DNA of 8,055 bases, from the NCBI GenBank assembly GCA_042573625.1, contig JBHPCZ010000139.1, positions 1 to 8,055 on the forward strand, written 5' to 3'. The notes beneath the pieces were generated by a model, which was not told where the DNA came from, did no database searches, and saw nothing but the letters and a program-made list of their open reading frames with translations. Source of the DNA: JBHPCZ01 sp042573625. Its GTDB lineage: Bacteria; Desulfobacterota; Desulfobacteria; Desulfobacterales; UBA11574. The translations under genes were made by a program, and so were the position numbers. Each line of letters starts with the position of its first letter. Positions within the stretch are counted from its first letter, which is position 1. Below, in pieces: positions 1 to 5,708 of this stretch.

Positions 1-303
1 GGTTAAATATCGAACAATTTTAGTTGGATATGGTCACTATTAATTTGTTTTTTGTATTCGCTCGTTGTGAGCACCTGTAAAATGGGCTTTTTCGCAAAAA
101 GAGTAATACTCAAAATCTGTGAGAAAACGGTACGACCGTGGTACATTGGAGGCATCCTTTCGCATTAAATTTAACGAAAGGATTATGCCCCATATAAATC
201 GAATTTCAAGTCGATAACAGTTGAAATGCTTATTTTTTATATCTATTATAGATAGTTATAGCGTTTTTATAAATTTAAACCGGACAGCAGTGGTCTAAAA
301 AAG
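1..303. other. Non-coding region with several inverted repeats
   Basis: I see no gene here. All three forward frames entering from the left edge stop within the first 43 bases, and no reading frame of useful length occurs on either strand. The stretch is AT-rich and holds several small inverted repeats: CTTTTT-CGC-AAAAAG at 87-101, GAGTA-A-TACTC at 101-111, a larger stem-loop at 151-189 (listed separately), ATTTCAA/TTGAAAT at 203-227 and TATCTA-TTA-TAGATA at 240-254. The region lies downstream of the minus-strand GAF-ANTAR gene. No classical terminator (GC-rich stem plus T-run) is visible after that gene's stop codon. Confidence 0.7.
151..189. repeat. Imperfect stem-loop, 9-bp perfect core
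   Basis: ATCCTTTCG at 154-162 is the exact reverse complement of CGAAAGGAT at 175-183. The stem can be extended by GGC (151-153) with GCC (187-189) if bases 184-186 are bulged. The 12-base loop contains TTAAATTTAA, itself self-complementary. No T-run follows on either strand, so it is not a standard intrinsic terminator. It could be an mRNA 3'-end structure, a protein-binding site or a remnant of a dispersed repeat. Its function is unknown. Confidence 0.55.
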
Positions 304-1017
304 TTATTCAAGTTCATCCGAAAGCAGAATCGCTTCAGCCACTTCACGCATGGTCTTTCTAGAGTCCATGCTCCGCTTTTGGATCCAACGAAATGCTTCA
401 TCTCCCGACATGCTTCGTCGTCGCATCAAAATCTCTTTGGCCCGCTCCACCAGTTTTCGGGTTTCCAGTTCCTCCTGGATCACTTTGGTTTTAACCATAA
501 GCTCAGTATTCAGGATCGCAACCGCCGCCTGATTGGCCACGGCGGTTATCAAATTAACCTCTGTTTCAGAAAATTGATGGGGTTCGGCGGTAAAACAGTT
601 GAGCACCCCGATGACCTTTTCATCCCGCACCTGCAAGGGCACACTGACCATGGAAACCAGCCCGAGCTTTTTGGCCATTTCTTTTTCTTTAAACCGAGGC
701 TCTTTCATAACATCTTCAACGATAAGCGGCTGTTTGTGCGTAACCACATAGCCGACCACACCTTCATCGAGATTCAATGACCGGTCTTTTACATACTCGG
801 GTTCAATCGTCTGGGTGGCCTTGAGTCTGATCTTTTTCGGGGTTGCGCTTTCGTCAATAAGCCAGAGAGAGCAGATCTCGACACCGGTCACTTTGGCCGT
901 AACCATAACTATCAGTTTCAGGATTTCCTCCTGGTAATGATCCGAGGTAATGGCCCTGCTGATATCCATCAGCGCTTTGATGTATTTATCGTGGATTTCA
1001 GGTGTAATATTTTCCAT
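304..1017 (-). CDS. GAF and ANTAR domain regulator, probable RNA-binding antiterminator
   Basis: A 237-residue soluble protein with no signal peptide or membrane segment. Residues about 26-170 form a GAF domain, a small-molecule or redox sensing fold, with the typical core around LNLDEGVVGYV (81-91), VSVPLQV (124-130) and IGVLNCF (136-142). A helical stretch (about 170-188) leads into a C-terminal ANTAR domain (about 181-233) with the family pattern LVERAKEILM (189-198) and a closing REVAEAILL. ANTAR domains bind paired RNA hairpins and prevent transcription termination. In this architecture the GAF domain, rather than a phosphorylated receiver, would supply the signal. The ATG at 1017 has only a weak ribosome site, but a strong promoter lies just upstream. 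The gene is transcribed away from the polysaccharide operon, and nothing visible shows that it controls that operon. The ligand and RNA targets are unknown. Confidence 0.9.
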   Translation of the reverse strand: MENITPEIHDKYIKALMDISRAITSDHYQEEILKLIVMVTAKVTGVEICSLWLIDESATPKKIRLKATQTIEPEYVKDRSLNLDEGVVGYVVTHKQPLIVEDVMKEPRFKEKEMAKKLGLVSMVSVPLQVRDEKVIGVLNCFTAEPHQFSETEVNLITAVANQAAVAILNTELMVKTKVIQEELETRKLVERAKEILMRRRSMSGDEAFRWIQKRSMDSRKTMREVAEAILLSDELE

Positions 1018-1069
1018 ATCTTATGCTGATAACTCTCTGATTCCCATAAACAACTTGATTCAGCCGCTT

Positions 1070-1098
1070 GTTATATCCTGCCATGCCCAGCTTATCAA
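1070..1098 (-). promoter_or_regulatory. Sigma70-type promoter of the GAF-ANTAR gene
   Basis: Read on the minus strand, TTGATA (1098-1093) and TATAAC (1075-1070) are separated by exactly 17 bases. Each hexamer matches the sigma70 consensus at five of six positions. Transcription would begin near 1063 and leave a leader of about 45 bases before the ATG at 1017. This is a consensus match by eye only. Confidence 0.65.
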
Positions 1099-1146
1099 CA
1101 GATATTTTCTATAGACGCGTTGGGTTTTTAATTATTTTTGTTGAAC

Positions 1147-1171
1147 TCGTAAAAAATCAGATTTTTTACGA
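1147..1171. repeat. Perfect 11-bp inverted repeat upstream of the operon promoter
   Basis: TCGTAAAAAAT (1147-1157) is followed by CAG and then ATTTTTTACGA (1161-1171), its exact reverse complement. The centre lies about 67 bases before the predicted forward start site, between the two divergent promoters, about 20 bases upstream of the forward -35. The stem is mostly A/T, lies upstream of both promoters and is not followed by a T-run, so a terminator is unlikely. A regulator-binding site or AT-rich upstream element is more plausible. Confidence 0.6.
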
Positions 1172-1191
1172 AACCGTAACTAAAAAAAGGA

Positions 1192-1219
1192 TTGACAAAC
1201 CTGCATGTTCTGTTATGAG
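1192..1219 (+). promoter_or_regulatory. Extended -10 promoter of the polysaccharide operon
   Basis: A perfect -35 hexamer, TTGACA (1192-1197), is followed after 16 bases by TATGAG (1214-1219), which matches the -10 consensus at four of six positions. It is strengthened by TG at 1211-1212, one base before the hexamer (extended -10). The predicted start is near 1226, giving a leader of about 24 bases before the TTG start of the regulator gene. The -10 overlaps the palindrome at 1215-1235, so a protein bound there would block the promoter. Confidence 0.65.
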
Positions 1220-1235
1220 TAGAAAAACTACTCAT
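1215..1235. promoter_or_regulatory. Perfect palindromic operator candidate over -10 and start site
   Basis: ATGAGTAG (1215-1222) and CTACTCAT (1228-1235) are exact reverse complements separated by five A residues. The site covers most of the -10 element and the predicted start of transcription. The two half-site centres are 13 bases apart, close to one helical turn and a bit more, which suits a dimeric winged-helix protein. The first gene downstream encodes such a protein, so negative autoregulation is the natural reading. Alternatively the transcript could form a short hairpin here. The binding protein is inferred, not shown. Confidence 0.65.
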
Positions 1236-1237
1236 TA

Positions 1238-1242
1238 AAGGA
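1238..1242 (+). promoter_or_regulatory. Ribosome binding site supporting a TTG start at 1250
   Basis: AAGGA lies seven bases before the TTG at 1250. The good spacing, and the absence of a nearby in-frame ATG before the conserved helix-turn-helix region, decide the start of the regulator gene. Confidence 0.65.
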
Positions 1243-1249
1243 ATATATA

Positions 1250-1798
1250 TTGGACACTCTATTCACGGGACTCATTTCATCCAAGACACGGATCAAACTG
1301 CTGATCCGCTTTTTCTTCAATCCGCAGACACGGTCTTATTTGAGGGAATTGGCCAAAGAATTCAATGTTTCATCCAACTCGGTAAGGGAAGAACTCAATC
1401 AGCTCACCCGGACTGAACTCCTTATCGCTAAGAAAAGCGGACGACAGGTCTTTTACAAGGCAAATCAAGAACATCCGCTCTTTCCTGAACTGAAGTCCAT
1501 GGTCAGTAAAGTGATGGGCATTGATCAGGTTCTGGACAGCATCGTCAGCAGGCTCGGCCACCTTGAAAGCGCTTACCTGATTGATGATTACGCGGCAGGC
1601 AAGGATACCGGCATCATCGACCTTGTACTGGTGGGAAATATTGACCAATATCACCTAACCGATTTGAGCAGAAAAACTGAACGATATATCAAACGAAAAA
1701 TCCGTTCTCTGGTCTTGAACAAGGACGAATATCAAGATCTCAAACCGAAGCTGGAAAACAGACCGCTCGTGTTGATTTGGGAAACGAAGAATGAATAG
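1250..1798 (+). CDS. Winged-helix regulator with degenerate nucleotidyltransferase-like domain
   Basis: A 182-residue cytoplasmic protein. Residues about 8-73 form a winged helix-turn-helix of the ArsR/MarR-like type: the helices run through YLRELAKEFNVSSNSVREELNQL (30-52) and the wing through LLIAKKSGRQVFYKAN (57-72). Residues about 88-178 resemble a small MNT-type nucleotidyltransferase fold, around YLIDDYAAGKDTGIIDLVLVGN (109-130). The usual active site (G-S motif, then two acidic residues as D-x-D) is eroded: the G-S position reads Asp-Asp, and only D124 of the acidic pair remains, with I122 in the place of the first. Catalysis therefore looks unlikely, and the domain may sense a nucleotide or mediate dimerisation. 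It starts at TTG with AAGGA seven bases upstream. It is first in the polysaccharide operon and its end overlaps the permease start by eight bases. It probably controls its own operon through the palindrome at 1215-1235. Confidence 0.8.
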   Translation: MDTLFTGLISSKTRIKLLIRFFFNPQTRSYLRELAKEFNVSSNSVREELNQLTRTELLIAKKSGRQVFYKANQEHPLFPELKSMVSKVMGIDQVLDSIVSRLGHLESAYLIDDYAAGKDTGIIDLVLVGNIDQYHLTDLSRKTERYIKRKIRSLVLNKDEYQDLKPKLENRPLVLIWETKNE

Positions 1799-2675
1799 CC
1801 ATATGAAAAAAATAAATAAAGAATCCAGTCAGAAAATATCCATCTACGAACCCAATCAGAGGCACGAACTTGGCTTTTTCCAGACATGGTTGGTGATGGC
1901 GCGAAATATCATTAAATCAAGAGAGCTGATCTGGCAATTGTTTAAACGAGACTTTTTGGCCAGTTATAAAAAATCTTTCATCGGTATTACCTGGATATTC
2001 ATAGCACCAATTATGGGAATTTTTTCCTGGGTTTTTCTTAATATGACCGGCATGTTCCATCCCGGAGACGTTGGAATACCCTATCCTGCTTATGTTCTTG
2101 TCGGCACTTCTATGTGGGGTCTATTTATGGGTTTTTTCAATTCAGCTAAAGCGACCTTGTCTGCAGGAAAGACTTTTGTGATGCAGATCAACTATCCTCA
2201 TGAAGCGCTCCTTTTTAAACAGACTGCCCAGCATTTAGCCAAATTTTTAATTACTTTTTTAATGAACATAGTCGTACTTATTATTCTTGGCGTTTTCCCA
2301 AGCTGGAAGATAATATTTTTCCCTGTTGTTGTTTTGCCATTGTTTTTTATAGGCGCGGCGATCGGCCTTGTATTTTCTATGGTTTCAATCGTAGCGGTCG
2401 ATATCAACAGAATCGCTAACATGGGTATGAAGTTGTTGATGTATATTACTCCTGTAATTTATTCCGACAAAATAAATAGCCAGTTTGTTCAAACTGTTAT
2501 CAAATTGAACCCAATGACGTATCTTATTTGCTCCGCACGGGATATCATTATTTACGGCAGGCTGTATAACCCTGTTGGGTATTTCATCTGTGCCGGACTT
2601 TCCTTTTTTCTTTTTATGATTTCTTGGCGGCTTTTCTATGTGTCTGAGGATAGAATTATCGAAAGGATGATCTAA
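1791..2675 (+). CDS. wzm: Polysaccharide ABC exporter permease (Wzm/KpsM type)
   Basis: A 294-residue integral inner-membrane protein of the ABC-2 family. A cytoplasmic N-terminus with the family entry motif LIWQLFKRDFLASYKKSFIG (46-65) leads into about six membrane segments: roughly 63-86, 98-118, 150-170, 174-201, 211-225 and 260-283. Proteins of this type form the dimeric channel that moves lipid-linked O-antigen, capsule or teichoic-acid chains across the membrane, driven by the Wzt ATPase. Here the ATPase is the next gene and overlaps it by one base (TAATG), as is usual for Wzm-Wzt pairs. The chosen ATG at 1791 overlaps the regulator gene. A second ATG at 1803 (residue 5) is possible, and neither has a strong ribosome site, so translation is probably coupled to the regulator. 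Family assignment is strong, but the exported glycan is unknown. Confidence 0.9.
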   Translation: MNSHMKKINKESSQKISIYEPNQRHELGFFQTWLVMARNIIKSRELIWQLFKRDFLASYKKSFIGITWIFIAPIMGIFSWVFLNMTGMFHPGDVGIPYPAYVLVGTSMWGLFMGFFNSAKATLSAGKTFVMQINYPHEALLFKQTAQHLAKFLITFLMNIVVLIILGVFPSWKIIFFPVVVLPLFFIGAAIGLVFSMVSIVAVDINRIANMGMKLLMYITPVIYSDKINSQFVQTVIKLNPMTYLICSARDIIIYGRLYNPVGYFICAGLSFFLFMISWRLFYVSEDRIIERMI

Positions 2676-3982
2676 TGTCAATGTCCGTGGAGCCGGAAAA
2701 AGGAAACATTAAAACTGCTGGGAAAAATAAAAGAGAAGTGATCGTTTCTGCAACAAATGTCTCGAAAAAATTTTGCAAAAAACTAAAACGCAGTATGAAA
2801 TATGGAATCTTCGACCTTTCTAAAAACCTTGCGGGCTCCAAGCCCGACTCAAGTACTCTTAGAAAAGATGAATTCTGGGCTGTAAGAGATGTTAGTTTTG
2901 AATTGGAACGCGGAGTAAATTTTGGAATTATAGGGGCGAATGGTTCTGGCAAGACAACTTTGTTGAGAGTCCTGTCAGGGATTTTTCCTCCGGACATAGG
3001 AAGGGTTGAGTGTAAAGGGCGCATTGGAGCTCTAATATCTTTAGGGGCTGGTTTCCATCCACACATGAGTGCTGAAGAGAACATTTTCATAAATGGCACA
3101 ATTTTAGGGATGAGTCGCCATGAAATTAAACAAAAATTTAATCAAATTGTAGAGTTTTCAGAAATTGGACATTTTTTACATTCACCATTAGCGACTTTTT
3201 CTTCTGGAATGAGAGTGCGTCTTGGGTTTGCGATTGCTATCCAATGTAACCCAGATATTTTTTTTGTAGACGAAGTTTTAGCCGTGGGAGATTTGAATTT
3301 TCAGAAAAAATGTTTTGCCAAGATGAGAGAGCTAAAAGAAAGCGGGAGTGCAGTAGTTTTGGTCTCACATTCGATGAATAATATTTTGTCAACGTGCGAT
3401 CGAGTGATGCTTCTCCATAAAGGGAGAGCTATAGAAACCGGTGATCCGGTAGAGATTGTAAATAAATATCAATATATACAAAATCTTGAGTCACTAAAAA
3501 ATGAACGATTATTAGACAAGAATGATGAGGGTGTTGAGGTATTAGATTTTTTTATTACTCAAGAATCTGATTCATGTACAAAGATTCAAGGTGAATACAC
3601 TGTTGAAGCCAGGAGACCTTTTACTATTCATATTAAGTTGCGTTTACAAGAAGAAATCAGGGACCCTCTATATGCTTTAGGAATTTATACAGACGGAATA
3701 CGTCTTTGTACTTTGTCTTCTCTTAACGTCGATAATAAAGAGGATATTCCTAAATTTCTTAATAAAGAAATCTTATTAAAAGTATTAGTGAAAGATCCGG
3801 TATTTTGTCCGGGTTCATATAGAGTGACATTGTCGCTGCGACCAAAGTATAAGTATTACTTTCTGGCAAAATTAAAAGTAGTGGGAAAGTTTCTTGTGAA
3901 AATTCCAGAAGCATTAGTCTCAGATGAAAGATATACCATGCATAATTTCATTGAACAAAACACAGAGGTTGCATTTGAGTGA
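2675..3982 (+). CDS. wzt: Polysaccharide ABC exporter ATPase (Wzt type) with C-terminal glycan-binding-like domain
   Basis: A 435-residue protein. The nucleotide-binding domain (about 20-265) has Walker A GANGSGKTT (87-95), the Wzt/TagH-type segment LGAGFHPHMSAEEN (123-136) where other ABC proteins carry the Q-loop, a signature reading FSSGM (175-179) in place of LSGGQ, Walker B DIFFVDE (194-200), D-loop AVGD (203-206) and switch histidine H232. These substitutions are typical of polysaccharide exporters. Residues about 285-420 form a beta-rich C-terminal extension, as in Wzt proteins of E. coli O8/O9a and Klebsiella O12, where it binds the modified non-reducing end of the finished glycan and makes export depend on the cap. 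This predicts a capping enzyme nearby, and the next gene is a methyltransferase. The ATG overlaps the permease stop and has AAAGGA seven bases upstream. Binding specificity cannot be read from the sequence. Confidence 0.9.
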   Translation: MSMSVEPEKGNIKTAGKNKREVIVSATNVSKKFCKKLKRSMKYGIFDLSKNLAGSKPDSSTLRKDEFWAVRDVSFELERGVNFGIIGANGSGKTTLLRVLSGIFPPDIGRVECKGRIGALISLGAGFHPHMSAEENIFINGTILGMSRHEIKQKFNQIVEFSEIGHFLHSPLATFSSGMRVRLGFAIAIQCNPDIFFVDEVLAVGDLNFQKKCFAKMRELKESGSAVVLVSHSMNNILSTCDRVMLLHKGRAIETGDPVEIVNKYQYIQNLESLKNERLLDKNDEGVEVLDFFITQESDSCTKIQGEYTVEARRPFTIHIKLRLQEEIRDPLYALGIYTDGIRLCTLSSLNVDNKEDIPKFLNKEILLKVLVKDPVFCPGSYRVTLSLRPKYKYYFLAKLKVVGKFLVKIPEALVSDERYTMHNFIEQNTEVAFE

Positions 3983-3988
3983 GGATAT

Positions 3989-5671
3989 ATGAATTGCCAT
4001 ATTTGCAATAATAAATACGAGCGTGGTTTCCGTTCAGATATTAGAAGATGCCCTTCTTGCGGTCATTCTTTTAGGTTGTTTGATGGTGATATAATTGATT
4101 TCCATACAAAAGAATATCGGAAAAATTTGCTAAATGCTCGTTCGCAAGATGAATTTAATGACAATGGTTCAATTGCGCCAAAGTTTCATCAAAACAGGCA
4201 AAAAATTGTTAACAGTCGTTTAAACCATGTTAGAAAATATCTGAAAAAAAACTTTTCTTGCCTTGATGTTGGAGCGGGAGCAGGAACCTTTGCGGAAAAA
4301 ATTAAACCATTTGTTAATTTGGTTGAGTGTCTGGAACTTGATGACTCTCTCGTTTCTGAATGCAATAGATTGGGTTTTATTACTTATCAAAATGATTTTA
4401 TGAAGCATAAGTTTAATAAAAAGTATGATTTCATTTTCTTATGGCACGTATTAGAGCATGTTGAAAATGTTACTGAATTCATGGCCAAAGTCTTTGAGCT
4501 TACAAATAAATATGTAGTTGTTGAAATTCCTTTTGGACGGGTTATCCCTGAAAGGTTTGATGGCCATTTGCAATATTTTTCTGAAAAGTCATTTAGGATT
4601 TTATTAAAAAAGTTCCATATTCTCAAAATGTTGCCCGGCATTCAAAAACCATCGCGTTTAGCAGTTTTAGCGAAGAAGTATTTGATTATGGGGATACCCT
4701 TGCCTTCAATGCATTATGTATTGTCTCGTGACAAAAAAATCTTTAAACAATTGCGTGGTGATTATCGTTTAGAAGCTGAAATGCAAAAGATGCATAATAG
4801 GTTGGAGAATGATCGTAATAAGATAAATCGACGCTTCGATCGTCTTGAAAATGCGACAAAAAAACTTGAAAATAGGACAAAAAAACTTGAAAATGCGACA
4901 AAAAAACTTGAAAAAACGATAAAAACTGAAAATCAACGATTATGGCTTTGGTTGGGATCTCCTGATGAAGTACAGGAGACGAGCTTTTTACAGGACGGAT
5001 TAAAAATTAACATAGGGGCGGGCCGTAGTTGGTTTAGTGAAGGATGGGAAACTGTGGATTACTATTTTGAAGCAGATTACCAGGTCGATTTGCGAGAATC
5101 AGATCCCCTGCCTTTTGAAAATGACGCCGTATCAGTGTTTTTTGCTTCTCATGTCATTGAGCATTTAAGCAACGAAGCAGCTCAGAATCTGCTAAATGAA
5201 TGTTATCGCTCCCTGGTTGTGGGCGGTGTTCTTCGTATTAGTGCTCCGTCGTATGAAAAAGCCGAGATGGCATATCGAATAAATGATTCAAACTTTTTCG
5301 AATACGGTGGTGTACGGTGTGTTGGTGATTCCTTAGACAAAATGTTTGTAAATTATTTTGCTTCATACAAATTAGAGGGATATAGCGGCGGGCCGCCTGT
5401 TAATGATGAAGATGTCAAAAGAATCTATTCTGAAACGAAAGAACCAGAAGAATTTATTCAGTGGTGTGTATCGCAAATACCACCATCGGCAAGTTATATA
5501 GCCCATATTAATGGTTATACATATAATAAATTGAAAGAGATGATCGGGAAAGCCGGATTTAAATTAATAGTTCAATCGAGTTATAGGGCATCATGCGTTC
5601 CTGAACTTCGCTCTCCTCATTTTGATAATCGGCCTCGCGTAAGTCTATACATGGAAGCGGTTAAAGAATAA
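3989..5671 (+). CDS. Tandem methyltransferase with central heptad coiled coil, candidate glycan cap/length ruler
   Basis: A 560-residue soluble protein with four parts. (1) A zinc-ribbon-like N-terminus with Cys3, Cys6, Cys21 and Cys24. (2) A class I SAM methyltransferase (about 70-245) with motif I LDVGAGAGTF (92-101), acidic ELD (116-118) and HVLEHVEN (153-160). (3) A charged coiled coil (about 258-318) with d-position residues M265, L272, I279, L286, L293, L300 and L307; its centre is three nearly identical heptads, KLENATK-like, encoded by 21-bp repeats. (4) A second SAM methyltransferase-like domain (about 338-560), with INIGAGR (340-346), VDLRESDPLPF (366-376) and SHVIEHL (387-393), of the type often found in glycan clusters. 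It lies six bases after the Wzt gene, with GAGGA close to the ATG. The likely role is methylation of a glycan in the cytoplasm. By analogy with WbdD it may cap chains and set their length, but this is inference. No kinase domain is present. Confidence 0.8.
   Translation: MNCHICNNKYERGFRSDIRRCPSCGHSFRLFDGDIIDFHTKEYRKNLLNARSQDEFNDNGSIAPKFHQNRQKIVNSRLNHVRKYLKKNFSCLDVGAGAGTFAEKIKPFVNLVECLELDDSLVSECNRLGFITYQNDFMKHKFNKKYDFIFLWHVLEHVENVTEFMAKVFELTNKYVVVEIPFGRVIPERFDGHLQYFSEKSFRILLKKFHILKMLPGIQKPSRLAVLAKKYLIMGIPLPSMHYVLSRDKKIFKQLRGDYRLEAEMQKMHNRLENDRNKINRRFDRLENATKKLENRTKKLENATKKLEKTIKTENQRLWLWLGSPDEVQETSFLQDGLKINIGAGRSWFSEGWETVDYYFEADYQVDLRESDPLPFENDAVSVFFASHVIEHLSNEAAQNLLNECYRSLVVGGVLRISAPSYEKAEMAYRINDSNFFEYGGVRCVGDSLDKMFVNYFASYKLEGYSGGPPVNDEDVKRIYSETKEPEEFIQWCVSQIPPSASYIAHINGYTYNKLKEMIGKAGFKLIVQSSYRASCVPELRSPHFDNRPRVSLYMEAVKE
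4844..4927 (+). repeat. 21-bp in-frame tandem repeat, four units, encoding heptads
   Basis: Units begin at 4844, 4865, 4886 and 4907, each with CTTGAAAA at its start. Units 1 and 3 are identical over all 21 bases. Unit 2 differs only at the fourth codon (AGG for GCG), and unit 4 has diverged. Each unit is exactly seven codons (Leu-Glu-Asn-Ala-Thr-Lys-Lys and variants), which equals one coiled-coil heptad. Loss or gain of a unit would keep both the reading frame and the heptad register. Three units end in runs of seven A (4858-4864, 4879-4885, 4900-4906). Confidence 0.9.
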
Positions 5672-5698
5672 TTCCTTTATTAGGTAATCGTAGGAATT
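5670..5698 (+). promoter_or_regulatory. Intergenic hairpin covering the ribosome site of the next gene
   Basis: AATTCCT (5670-5676) starts inside the TAA stop of the methyltransferase gene and is the exact reverse complement of AGGAATT (5692-5698). A small inner stem, ATT/AAT (5679-5681 with 5686-5688), can form within the loop. The 3' arm contains the only AGGA-like ribosome site before the next gene, so the fold would hide it until a ribosome finishing the upstream gene opened the 5' arm. This would couple translation of the two genes. No T-run follows, so it is not a terminator. Confidence 0.45.
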
Positions 5699-5708
5699 GG
5701 CACTTATA

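Noticed and set aside
350..780. Forward-strand open frames opposite the GAF-ANTAR gene
   Set aside because: They lie antisense to a clear domain-bearing gene, have no ribosome site, and their products look like no known family.
1018..1063. ANTAR double-hairpin target in the leader of the GAF-ANTAR gene
   Set aside because: Only a four-base pairing could be made; no pair of hairpins with the expected hexaloops is visible.
1099..1249. Search for an ops/JUMPstart (RfaH) element before the polysaccharide operon
   Set aside because: No sequence close to the GGCGGTAGCGTG core was seen in the leader or intergenic region.
2656..3099. Minus-strand open frame of about 147 codons across the Wzt start
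   Set aside because: It overlaps the unmistakable Walker A region of the Wzt gene on the opposite strand and shows no domain features; it is a shadow frame.
4844..4927. Tandem repeat considered as a CRISPR array or intergenic satellite
   Set aside because: There are no spacers, the period is 21 bases, and the repeat is in frame inside a coding region, where it encodes coiled-coil heptads.
5697..5708. TTG start for the KpsC/S-like gene
   Set aside because: The only AGGA is one base upstream, too close for normal initiation; the ATG at 5709 is preferred, though not certain.
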